A stretch of DNA of 64,000 nt, taken from the NCBI RefSeq assembly GCF_000953655.1, contig NZ_LN681225.1:1-64000 (forward strand), given 5' to 3'. This DNA is from Legionella hackeliae (lineage in GTDB: Bacteria; Pseudomonadota; Gammaproteobacteria; Legionellales; Legionellaceae). The notes under the pieces are model-generated. The model was not told where the DNA came from and did not search any database. It saw nothing but the letters and a program-made list of their open reading frames with translations. The translations under genes were made by a program, and so were the position numbers. Below, one piece after another: positions 38,552-46,435 of the stretch (positions within the stretch are counted from its first letter, which is position 1; the number at the start of each line of letters is the position of its first letter).

Positions 38552-39231
38552 GCTAATCTCCTGGTTAAACGGGTTCGTATGAATTTTTAAGAAATGCAAC
38601 TTGGCTCATATGGATTCATTCTGTGTAAAAAATACACATAACTTATTTTAAGGCAGAGAAGATAATTCATAAAATGAATAATTTGTATATTTGGTATACA
38701 TTTAGGTTGTGCCAACTCTTTCAAACGAAATCCCACATTGCATTTAGTTTTCTGAACAGGTTTTTGGCCAACTCCGCTACTTTTTAAAAATTTCTGTGGT
38801 TTCTTTCTCTGCAGAGAGTTTTGAACAAAAGAACAATGCGGTTGACGTTTTAAAAAAAAGCACTACGAGAAAACATCGTTGAGTTAATCGAGCATTTAAA
38901 CATTAAGAAATGGTAGATTGGGTGGAGTTGAGAGCCTTCAATAAATTGGGTCAAGGCGATGGACTAGTCGATAGTGAAGTGGCGAAAATTTCTAAACCTA
39001 CGGAAAGTGTCACTTTCTTGCAATTAAATCGCGATTGTTAGTTGAGTTGGTTCGGTTGCTTGAATTAACAAACTCAGTTCCCACCCCACTTTAATTTAAA
39101 TAATCCACAGGGCGCGTAGCATGGTTGACACAAAGCGACAGGTGGTTTTTTCTTTATTCTTTGCTAGCTAGTGATATTGGGTAATGTCTGTAATGGATTC
39201 ATAGCTGTGAAATCGATGAGGATTCTCAGCA
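38552..39231. other. Long intergenic stretch without a supported gene
   Basis: About 680 bases with no ORF worth calling. All frames are broken often. A few pieces read like eroded coding sequence (for example around 38840-38920), but none has a recognisable family. It may be a decayed gene or mobile fragment. Confidence 0.4.
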
Positions 39232-40107
39232 TTATTTAGTGGGTGGTTCTGGCATTATCAGTGTATTAGCCCATCCCAACATCGAATCAAAGCTATCTAC
39301 TTTAGGGCTATTTATGGCCGTAAGTTCATCCAAACTACTTTGATCCTTCATGACTGCAAATGAATAACGCTCAAGACTTACTAGCCATTGGCGGTAATCT
39401 GATTCAGGAACCAATAAGCTTGTATCTTGTAAAGTTTTCTTATCAGTTAACTCTTTTAGTTCTGTTAGATAAATTACATAATCTTCTTTTCCAGCATTCG
39501 CTGATGCGTACAAATTCATCACCAATGTCCATACATAACTACTTGCCTCTTTTTCAGGAGCTTTAATATATTGAGCCTCTTCAAGTTTTTTATATTCAAA
39601 GAGTTTTTCTCTGCATTTTTGATATGACTCTTCATCGAGCGAAGCAAGGTAAGCAAATGCCCAGCCTGTTATTACATCTTTGTTGTCATTTTCAAATAAT
39701 TGCGTGGTTAATTTTCCTTTAATTTGCTTTAATTTTTCTGCATCACCTGCTAATTTTGCTGCAACAGCGATGCGTCCCATCATCCATAACTGCCATGGTT
39801 TTTCAATTTGAGATGCTGTTGATTCCATACTTAAAATTTGCTCCATATCAACTAATATTTTCTCGTAGTCGCTGGTTTCTTTTAAAGTAGCTAAGGCTAA
39901 TAAAGGCATGCTCAATTGATATAATTGTTGTTGTGGTGCTAATTTGTGATTTTCTTTAATTTTTTGGTATTCTGCTTTAGCAAATTCAATGACGTATGGT
40001 TTCATATTTTCGTCTATAGCAGTATTAGCTATAGAAACATTAGATAACAAATAAGCGGATAGTAATAGTATTATTGATGAGCATTTAAAGTTTTTTAAAA
40101 ACATCAT
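39232..40107 (-). CDS. Exported hypothetical protein, helical repeat type
   Basis: The ATG at 40107 gives about 291 residues starting with a long signal peptide (MMFLKNFKCSSIILLLSAYL and a few more); a TTG four codons upstream is the alternative. The mature part is a helical solenoid-like chain (LYQLSMPLLALATLKE, QLWMMGRIAVAAKLAGDAEKL, GWAFAYLASLDEESYQKC) that could be TPR-like. Likely periplasmic. Family not recognised. Confidence 0.72.
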   Translation of the reverse strand: MMFLKNFKCSSIILLLSAYLLSNVSIANTAIDENMKPYVIEFAKAEYQKIKENHKLAPQQQLYQLSMPLLALATLKETSDYEKILVDMEQILSMESTASQIEKPWQLWMMGRIAVAAKLAGDAEKLKQIKGKLTTQLFENDNKDVITGWAFAYLASLDEESYQKCREKLFEYKKLEEAQYIKAPEKEASSYVWTLVMNLYASANAGKEDYVIYLTELKELTDKKTLQDTSLLVPESDYRQWLVSLERYSFAVMKDQSSLDELTAINSPKVDSFDSMLGWANTLIMPEPPTK

Positions 40108-40200
40108 ACTGCATTCCAAACAATCTAGTGTTCATTATTTTACCATAAATCATCGAAAACAAAAGTATTGCTAATGCCATAAGCGGCAATTTAAAGTGTT

Positions 40201-40868
40201 TTATTTACTAAACAGATTGCTTTGGCAAAGCGCACACCCACTAGCCAGAGGGATGCATAAGCATCCTAAGCAGGTTGCAGATTTTTTAAGGCTTGCCCCA
40301 AAGCTCACCAAAGCGAATAAACAATGAAATATGAGTAGTGAATAGGTAGTTAAGTAGAAAGTTTCAATGTTCCCCGCTAATGGAATAAATATGTAACGAG
40401 GAACAAATTGCCCCATTGAGACCAATACTATGATTATAAGTGAAAAAATTATTGTATATGCTTTATGATTTTTTATTAAAAGACTTATAGCTGAGGAACA
40501 TAGAGAAAATAGCAAACCATATAGAGTAATGAAATAAATAACCAGCGACCACCATTCTATTACTCGCTGTTATTATATGAAAATATTAGTGAGAGAAGGC
40601 AAGCGAATAAGAAGCTAATGCTTAATATAAATAAATCTCATGTAAATAATTTGGATTTTTCGAGGTAGTGCTTAGGTTGATTGACCAGAGGCGCTAATTT
40701 TTCACAACAGTAAACAGCAATAATAATTAAAGGGAGTATTTGAAAAAAGTCTGCAGAAATATTGGCTGTGTGGTACTGCATCGCAAATGCTGCACAAATA
40801 AAAGCAATAAGAAGCGACCACGAATATCTATTTAATTTTTTGACTTTATGGTATCGGATTGTGGTCAT
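40201..40868 (-). pseudogene. Disrupted multi-pass membrane protein gene
   Basis: Two hydrophobic open frames (40868-40638 and 40515-40201) lie in line. The first ends in TGA, but the codons after it still encode a membrane helix (LFILSISFLFACLLSLIFSY) before a further stop; the second frame is open from about 40573 and continues with VIEWWSLVIYFITLYG, upstream of any start codon. A TGA in place of TGG plus one frameshift near 40570 would restore one protein of about 220 residues with roughly six helices. Family not recognised. It lies just outside the island's left end. Confidence 0.5.
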
Positions 40869-40955
40869 TTATTAATCCGTAACCATGACTCACTTTCCGA
40901 TAAGTGTCCCCAGAAAGAATGAGAACAAATTTTGATTTTACTAAAACTGTTTCTG

Positions 40956-41005
40956 GAGTTGGCTCCCCGGACAAGACTCGAACTTGTGACCTAATGGTTA
41001 ACAGT
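40956..41005. repeat. attL: 50-bp copy of the tRNA-Asn 3' half
   Basis: Starting GAGTTGGCTCCCCGGACAAG, it repeats 46185-46234 with one change (G at 40997, A in the right copy). After this point the two sequences diverge at once, which marks the end of the crossover repeat. The tRNA copy is a fragment and cannot fold. Confidence 0.9.
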
Positions 41006-41091
41006 TATAAAATGACGGCTTTTAACTACTTTTACCAACTTTTAAATTATCCACAAAACCCTTTATTTATAAGGCCTCCAGGTTTTTTTAG

Positions 41092-41397
41092 GCCAATGTA
41101 ACCAAGCTCTCAGGCATTCATTTTACAGTACATGATTTAAGACGAACATTTATTACCATTGCTGAGTGTCTGGATATCTCAGCATATGCGCTAAAGCGAT
41201 TGATGAACCATAAAATGAGCGGTGATATTACTGCGGGATACATTGTCACTGATGTCGAGCGGTTGAGAAAACCAATGCAGCAGAGTACCGATTATTTTTT
41301 AAAGTGTATGGGTGTCCAATCATCGGCCACAGTAATAGAAATCCAATTTCAACAGGGAGATGTTCATGCGAAACAGTCTGTTTCGCAATTGCCTTAG
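41092..41397 (+). pseudogene. Tyrosine integrase, C-terminal remnant
   Basis: The open frame after a stop at 41089 encodes LSGIHFTVHDLRRTF, with the His-x-x-Arg box II, then ALKRLMNHKMSGDITAGYI, with the nucleophilic Tyr, about 100 residues in all. The N-terminal core-binding domain and the first catalytic Arg are missing. It lies next to attL, the usual place for an island integrase. Function is lost. Confidence 0.85.
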
Positions 41398-41614
41398 GGA
41401 CGCATTTTGCGTATTAATGCAGATGATTCAAGAGAATTCTGCAGGAGCATGGCATGCTAGAAAATTACAAAAAATGGCTGGTTTCGGATCATTGTAGAGA
41501 TGTAAGCCGAGAATCATTTGTATGGGCGTTATGTTATCCCCAGAATGGTGGCATTAAGAAAATTAAGAAATCGTTATAATGCCCAGATAAACCACATAAT
41601 TAGGCCAGGGATAA
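41398..41614. other. Intergenic stretch inside the island
   Basis: No open frame of note. Short pieces resemble degraded coding sequence, without recognisable family. Confidence 0.3.
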
Positions 41615-41965
41615 ATGGAAAATCTATGTTATTTATATGACTTATTCAATAAATTTAATCATTGGTATTTTCTTAGAGAAACTGTTTGTAAGAACAACTT
41701 TCGAAAGGCTATGTTTCTTATAAGTTGGATTTTTATAATCTCATTGTGTTATTTATCTTTCACAGTTCATGAAGCGATTTTTCTGTTATTAGCGCTATCA
41801 ATGTTTTTCCAGCTCTATACGGTTTTCCATACAATGGATAAAGACTATGCATCATTTGTCCCACCTAAGACTCACAAATTATTAAACCGCCGTTATCTCA
41901 GCTTAAAGTTATATTCAAAAAAAAAAATTTACAGCAAGATAGAGTCTATGAAAAAAATTTTCTGA
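41615..41965 (+). CDS. Small membrane hypothetical protein
   Basis: The 116 residues have two adjacent hydrophobic segments (FLISWIFIISLCYLSF and AIFLLLALSMFFQLYTVF) and a basic C-terminal tail that ends at a run of A bases. It may be an intact small membrane protein or the beginning of a longer broken gene, because the following 140 bases hold another hydrophobic frame. Family not recognised; AT-rich like the rest of the island. Confidence 0.45.
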   Translation: MENLCYLYDLFNKFNHWYFLRETVCKNNFRKAMFLISWIFIISLCYLSFTVHEAIFLLLALSMFFQLYTVFHTMDKDYASFVPPKTHKLLNRRYLSLKLYSKKKIYSKIESMKKIF

Positions 41966-42108
41966 ATAAATCCTTGGCAGAATGCGACGCCTTTTAGCTT
42001 TTAGAATCTAACAGCAGTTCATCTTTTTATAAACACCCAATAGCAGGTGCTTTCATAGCTATTGCTACCTTTATACTTGGGGAAACCATTTGGGAATTAA
42101 TCATTGGA

Positions 42109-42324
42109 GTGCATATTTTATTTTTTTATTTTCTAATCTCAATGTATTTATTTATATGGGTTTTACCTATGTTTGAAAGTCGCTATCAAAAGATACGGTC
42201 AATTAAATTTTTTTTATATACATTTAAGTGTGAATTGGAATATACAGAGTTTGATTCAATCGAGAAAGAAGCATCTTTAATTGCAAGGAGCTGGTCCACA
42301 GATCTAATTGGCCTGATTGACTGA
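42109..42324 (+). CDS. Small membrane protein fragment, GTG start
   Basis: The frame is open from about 42000 and encodes HPIAGAFIAIATFILGETIW before the GTG at 42109, but no ATG, GTG or TTG lies further upstream, so the N-terminus is probably lost. From the GTG 71 residues follow with one membrane segment (LFFYFLISMYLFIWVL). Best read as a degraded membrane-protein gene rather than a functional one. Confidence 0.35.
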   Translation: MHILFFYFLISMYLFIWVLPMFESRYQKIRSIKFFLYTFKCELEYTEFDSIEKEASLIARSWSTDLIGLID

Positions 42325-42396
42325 TTTTATTTTCCTGATTGGCGAAAAGTAACACATATACCTTACAGCATAGCTGGGTATGAGTGCTTCATTTAC

Positions 42397-42600
42397 ATGA
42401 AAATTTTTGCAGAGTTTGCATTGCTTAATTCATTACTTTCGATGCGTCAACAAGCCGGATTAACTCAAAACAAGCTCGCGGAGCGAATGGGAACGCTAAA
42501 GGTAACATTTCTCGATTGAGAAAATAGCAATCCAAACTGGAAAACATTAAAAATACGCGCATGCCCATGGTTTTGGTATCTCCATTACTTTATCGAATAG
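42397..42600 (+). pseudogene. XRE-type helix-turn-helix regulator, broken
   Basis: MRQQAGLTQNKLAERMGTLK is a clear Cro/C1-type helix-turn-helix start. A TGA at 42517 interrupts it; the same frame then continues ENSNPNWKTLKI, which is the normal end of recognition helix and helix 4 in HigA-like antitoxins. The sequence just upstream may be a toxin remnant. The gene is inactive. Confidence 0.75.
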
Positions 42601-42722
42601 TGCTATATGGCAAAGTCGAGGTTAAAAACCAGAGATTAGTTCCAGTCCATTAGATATTCAACCTTATATGCATCTAGCTAAAATGATAAAGTCAACGTTT
42701 TACCCTAATCACAAAATCCATG

Positions 42723-42776
42723 TGTTCATTTTTTTATGTTGTTCATTTTTTTTGAACAAGATATAATTATGAACAA
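42723..42776. promoter_or_regulatory. Promoter/operator array of the AbiE-like operon
   Basis: Four half sites are seen: TGTTCA at 42723-42728 and 42740-42745, and TGAACA at 42753-42758 and 42770-42775. The middle two form a palindrome TTGTTCA-N7-TGAACAA. A -35-like TTGTTC (42739-42744), 17 bases, and TATAAT (42762-42767) overlap the sites, so binding would block RNA polymerase. Negative autoregulation, as for known AbiEi proteins, is inferred. Confidence 0.75.
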
Positions 42777-42794
42777 GGCACAGAGGATATTGTG

Positions 42795-43775
42795 ATGAAT
42801 ATAGATAAACTATTGTCGATCATAAAGGATAGATCAAAGCTTCAATGTAAATTTGATGAAAAACGAAATCAATTAACCCTCCAAATTGAAAAGAATAATA
42901 AGCTAATTTATAAGCCTGAACTGGTTGGCAATATCGATAATTCGAATATTGGTGCTATCGTTAAATATATGCAACATTTAAATAAAAAAAGCATTTTAAT
43001 TAGCAACCACATAAATAAAACTCTAGCTGATAAATTGCAAAAAGCGAATATTGAGTACGTTGATTTTTCCGGCAATATGTATATAAACTCTCCCCCTGTA
43101 TTCATCTCTATTAAAGGAGAAATGCCTCAGAAGAAAAGTCTATCGAATATCACTCGATTCACACTGAGTGTTGCCAGCATAAAACTTATTTTTACATTGC
43201 TGGTCATTGAAAAACCGCTAGAGCATACCTATCGTGAGCTTGCTAAAATGAGTGATGTGGCATTAGGAAGTGTTAGCAAAACACTTTTAATTTTAGAAAA
43301 GCATGGATATATAATAGAAAAAAATCGTGGTGAAAAGCATTTGGTTAATAAAGATATCTTATTAAGTAAATGGTGTGTTGGCTATGCTGAAAAATTACGA
43401 CCAAAATTAATAATCGATACATTTTCAACAGATAATCTGGAACAGCTTAAAGAAACAAATCCCTGTGAATTTAACTTTCTTTGGGGAGGAGAAATAGCTG
43501 CTGCCAAGTTAACTCATTATCTAAGCCCCCAAATAATTACACTTTATGCAGATGATGCATTACCACTATTACAATATAAATGCAGATTAAAAAAAGAAAG
43601 CAATGGGAACATAGAGTTAATAAAAAAATTCTGGAATTTTGGTACCAAAAATTATAAAGAAAACCATGTGCCATTCATTTTGGTTTATGCCGATTTATTA
43701 AGCTCACTCGATGAAAGAACTCAAGAAACAGCGGAAATGATATATGACAAGTTCATTAGAAAACAGGTGGAGTAA
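42795..43775 (+). CDS. AbiEi-like type IV antitoxin/transcriptional regulator
   Basis: The 326 residues contain a winged-helix part near 150-185 (YRELAKMSDVALGSVSKTL, LEKHGYI) and a C-terminal domain typical of AbiEi-like antitoxins next to AbiEii-type transferases. Such proteins repress their own operon and counteract the toxin without binding it. The start is ATG 42795, with GAGG at proper distance (GTG 42792 is possible). It overlaps the toxin gene by 32 bases. It is intact within an otherwise decayed island, which suggests it is maintained. Assignment is from motif and partner, not alignment. Confidence 0.8.
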   Translation: MNIDKLLSIIKDRSKLQCKFDEKRNQLTLQIEKNNKLIYKPELVGNIDNSNIGAIVKYMQHLNKKSILISNHINKTLADKLQKANIEYVDFSGNMYINSPPVFISIKGEMPQKKSLSNITRFTLSVASIKLIFTLLVIEKPLEHTYRELAKMSDVALGSVSKTLLILEKHGYIIEKNRGEKHLVNKDILLSKWCVGYAEKLRPKLIIDTFSTDNLEQLKETNPCEFNFLWGGEIAAAKLTHYLSPQIITLYADDALPLLQYKCRLKKESNGNIELIKKFWNFGTKNYKENHVPFILVYADLLSSLDERTQETAEMIYDKFIRKQVE

Positions 43776-44562
43776 TATCTCGGCTAACGATATTGAATTA
43801 TTTTCATTGATTAACAAGATTACTCTTGAGAATGATTGTTCGTATTTTTTAATTGGAGCTAAAGCGAGGGATATACTCCTAGCCTATTTTGATAGAAAGG
43901 TAGACTTAAGAAAAACGCTGGATACGGATATTGCTGTATGCTGCAGAAATTGGGAAGAGTTCTATAAAATTAAAGCTGCATTAGTTAATAACGGTGACTT
44001 TACTGTCGATGAAAAATTTGAACCTCGTATCATATCTAGAAAATATGGCTGGCTGGACATTGTTCCATTTGGTGAGATAAAGCAACAAAGCTCAAATCTA
44101 AAATGGCCACCAGATTATGATATAGAATTTAGTCTGGTTGGGTTTGAAGATACATTTAAGCATGCAATCGAAATCACAATTAGGGATATTACTATAAAAG
44201 TTGCTTCTCCAATGGGGTTGGTTCTTCTGAAGCTTTTTGCATGGGTTAGCAGAAGAACTCAAAAAGATGCCAGTGATTTTGCTTATATTATTGCCAACTA
44301 TTTTGACTTCGGCAATGAAAATAGGCTTTATGAAGAAAATCAGGATCTCCTCAATCAAAACTTTGATTTCACGCTGAGTGGATGTCGTCTTTTAGGTCGT
44401 GATTTAAAAAATTTGTCCATAGAAACAAGTAGTCGCCTGAAGGATTTTTTTGATAATGACGAATTAAAAAATGGACTAGTATTATCTATTTCCAGGGCTC
44501 AATATAATTACCAGGAGGCGAGCAATATGCTCCAAATGATTAAACAGGGCTTCTTAGACTGA
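43744..44562 (+). CDS. AbiEii/AbiGii-like nucleotidyltransferase toxin
   Basis: The 272 residues show the nucleotidyltransferase motifs: FLIGAKARD (GAKARD at 38-43, in place of the usual GS loop) and DTDIAV with D60 and D62 as metal ligands. Later VASPMGLVLLKLFAW and a DASDFAYII segment are typical of AbiEii/AbiGii-type proteins, which stop growth on phage infection by transferring nucleotides to tRNA or other targets. It overlaps the antitoxin gene by 32 bases, so expression is coupled. Intact and likely functional; target unknown. Confidence 0.82.
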   Translation: MTSSLENRWSNISANDIELFSLINKITLENDCSYFLIGAKARDILLAYFDRKVDLRKTLDTDIAVCCRNWEEFYKIKAALVNNGDFTVDEKFEPRIISRKYGWLDIVPFGEIKQQSSNLKWPPDYDIEFSLVGFEDTFKHAIEITIRDITIKVASPMGLVLLKLFAWVSRRTQKDASDFAYIIANYFDFGNENRLYEENQDLLNQNFDFTLSGCRLLGRDLKNLSIETSSRLKDFFDNDELKNGLVLSISRAQYNYQEASNMLQMIKQGFLD

Positions 44563-44928
44563 GTGTAAAATTAATTAATCAGTTGCCTGGTATGAAAAAA
44601 ATGTGGGACATGTGGGACATGGGGACACCCTCGCCATTACTGGCTTTTAGCCGCCCCAACCTTGAGCTTCTTTGGTAGGGCATTTGGGACATTGAGCAAT
44701 TTCGTTATCAATCATATCGTTCGATACACATTTTTGAATTAGATCTTTTGTGCTTGACATTCTTTGAGGGAATACGAGACTTTTTCCAAGCTTAAGGAGT
44801 AAGCCCGATGTTCCTACAAAATGTAGGCAGTTGGAAGTCAAAGGATAGGAAAAAAGAATATCAATCAATTATCCAAGGAAGATACCTCTCGGCATTTGGC
44901 TGAGGAGTAAACAACTGAGGAATTTCCT
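44563..44928. other. Island spacer with short direct repeat
   Basis: About 366 bases between the toxin gene and the AlpA-like remnant. A tandem TGTGGGACA repeat is seen near 44602-44620. A 73-codon minus-strand frame (44868-44647) with CPKCPTKEAQ is open but has no recognisable family, so I do not call it. Confidence 0.35.
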
Positions 44929-45161
44929 ATGACTTTAAAAAAACATCCCGTTTACATCTATTAAACGAATTCGAATCAGCGTCACATTCTGCGCTTTTTA
45001 ATCAACAAACGATTGCTGCGGTATTAAGCTGTTCCACCCAGTTACTTGAACGTAACCGCTGGACGGGTGGTGGTGTTCCCTATTTAAAAATTGGTCGCAA
45101 GGTGTTGTACCGAAAAAGCGATGTGTTCAATTTTCTCCAACAACAAAAAATTTATTACTGA
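44929..45161 (+). pseudogene. AlpA/excisionase-like HTH protein, frameshifted at an A7 tract
   Basis: After MTLKK the frame shifts: seven A residues (44937-44943) lead to a stop 11 codons in. With one extra A the frame stays open and encodes LLNEFESASHSALFNQQ, TIAAVLSCSTQLLERNRW and GGVPYLKIGRKVLYRKSDV, a helix-turn-helix protein of the AlpA/excisionase type, ending in TGA at 45159-45161. Either a real mutation, polymerase slippage or a sequencing error at the homopolymer. Confidence 0.65.
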
Positions 45162-45269
45162 ACCCGTAACGAAGGTCAGTTACAGCTCGTTGAGAACGCA
45201 TAAATTTAAAATTTGTCAGAATGAATTTCATTCATTCCGGCGGTTTGATTGTTGTTTGGAGAATAATGT

Positions 45270-46163
45270 ATGTCACAAAATTATGTTATTGAATTACCCA
45301 ATACAAAGCAGCACCCAATACCTCCTCGGTGGATATGCGCACCATCGTATGTCGTTGCCAAAACCCGGGGTGAATGGGGTCGTTTGCTGGAATGGCAGGA
45401 TGATGATGGGATAACTCATCAGTGGGCAATGCCCCTGGCTTTGTTGCAGGGTGATGCCTCTGATGTGAGGCGAGAGTTGGCAAGATTGGGATTGAGTATT
45501 TCTCCCAATAGAACTGCTCGCGATTTGTTAGCCTTCTATTTACAAGTCTTTCCAGTAGACACACGTACACGATGTGTTGATAAACTGGGTTGGCATGGCG
45601 ATGTCTTTGTAACAGCATCCCAATGTGTAGGGCAATCAACAGAGAAGATTGTATTCCAGAATTCCAATGCCAGTGAACCAGCAGTTTCTATCAAGGGTAG
45701 GCAATTCAAGATGGTCTTTGCCGTATCTGTAGCTCTTGCAACTGTATTGGCAAAGATTATTGGCGAAGACTCTGGAGGTTTTCATTTCAGAGGCGCATCC
45801 TCATCAGGCAAAAGCACTGCATTGAGTCTAGCTGCCTCTGTTTGAGGAAACCCACAATCTTATTGTCGTTTATGGCGAAGCACCAGCAATGGTGCTTGAA
45901 GGCTTGGCATCATTACATAATGATGGATTGCTTATCCTTGATGAACTCAGTCAAATGGATCCCAGAGAAGCTGGGGAGGCGGCTTATTTGCTGGCTAATG
46001 GTCAGGGAAAACACGTGCTTCTCGGACAGGTAAAGTAAGGCAATCTTCCCCATGGTCTTTATTTTTCTTGTCTGCTGGTGAAAAGTCCTTGACAGCACTC
46101 AGGAAAAATCAGGACAGCTTATTAACGCAGGTCAGGAAATTAGGCTTGCTGAGGTTTAATTGA
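45270..46163 (+). pseudogene. DUF927-type helicase/primase of the island, broken
   Basis: The first 191 codons encode a DUF927 N-terminus (PPRWICAPSYVVAKTR, DKLGWHG) ending with Walker A GASSSGKST. A TGA follows VWGN-type sequence at 45842. Remaining pieces in other frames continue the protein: [18 protein letters not shown] (Walker B) then SPWSLFFLSAGEKS. At least one stop and two frameshifts. Such proteins replicate satellite phages and integrative elements; this one cannot. Confidence 0.8.
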
Positions 46164-46184
46164 ATTTTGCCAAAACCCATACTA

Positions 46185-46234
46185 GAGTTGGCTCCCCGGA
46201 CAAGACTCGAACTTGTGACCTAATGATTAACAGT
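46185..46234. repeat. attR: 50-bp repeat within tRNA-Asn
   Basis: This copy, 49/50 identical to attL, includes the whole 3' half of the intact tRNA-Asn from the anticodon arm to the CCA and four bases beyond, so insertion rebuilt a complete tRNA gene. Confidence 0.9.
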
Positions 46235-46264
46235 CATCCGCTCTACCGACTGAGCTACCGGGGA
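46189..46264 (-). tRNA. tRNA-Asn (anticodon GTT)
   Basis: On the minus strand the 76 bases start TCCCCGG and end CCGGGGA-G-CCA. The D arm AGCTCAGTCGGTAGAGC, anticodon loop CTGTTAA (GTT) and TPsiC loop GTTCGAGTC are intact. CCA is encoded. It is the integration target of the 40.96-46.23 kb island. Confidence 0.97.
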
Positions 46265-46397
46265 ATAAGGTGGCATCTTAATGCTATTTTTCTCAAGGAT
46301 CAAGTGTATCGTGCATATTTTTTTTATTGAGTATTTTTATTTGACACTATTAAAGCGCAATTCGTTATTTGTGCAAACAAGTAAGGGCTTAAAGAAA

Positions 46398-46429
46398 GTT
46401 GCTTAACCATTTGCTCATGGTTAAGCAAC
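46398..46429 (-). terminator. Hairpin terminator after the aminotransferase gene
   Basis: GTTGCTTAACCAT (46398-46410) and ATGGTTAAGCAAC (46417-46429) form a 13-bp stem with a 6-base loop; on the minus strand it is followed by TTTCTTT. It lies seven bases after the stop of the minus-strand gene. Confidence 0.82.
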
Positions 46430-46435
46430 ATTTTC

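Larger units (their letters stand above)
40956..46234. mobile_element. Decayed genomic island integrated in tRNA-Asn
   Basis: The element is bounded by 50-bp direct repeats with 49 identities (40956-41005 and 46185-46234); the right one is the 3' half of an intact tRNA-Asn. Inside are a truncated tyrosine integrase, small membrane ORFs, a broken XRE regulator, an intact AbiEi/AbiEii-like pair, a frameshifted AlpA/excisionase-like gene and a broken DUF927 helicase/primase: the gene set of a P4-like satellite or small integrative element. No transfer genes are present. Excision is unlikely without a helper integrase. Confidence 0.85.

Noticed and set aside
38552-39231. Possible hidden gene or CRISPR-like repeats in the longest plain gap
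   Set aside because: No regular repeats and no open frame with a start and ribosome site; called only as an unexplained gap. No CRISPR array was seen anywhere in the window.
40904-41101. 65-codon plus-strand frame across attL
   Set aside because: It translates a tRNA fragment and island junction; no ribosome site and no plausible product.
44647-44868. 73-codon minus-strand frame with CPKCPTKEAQ in the island
   Set aside because: Opposite to all island genes, no ribosome site, no recognisable family; at best a remnant.
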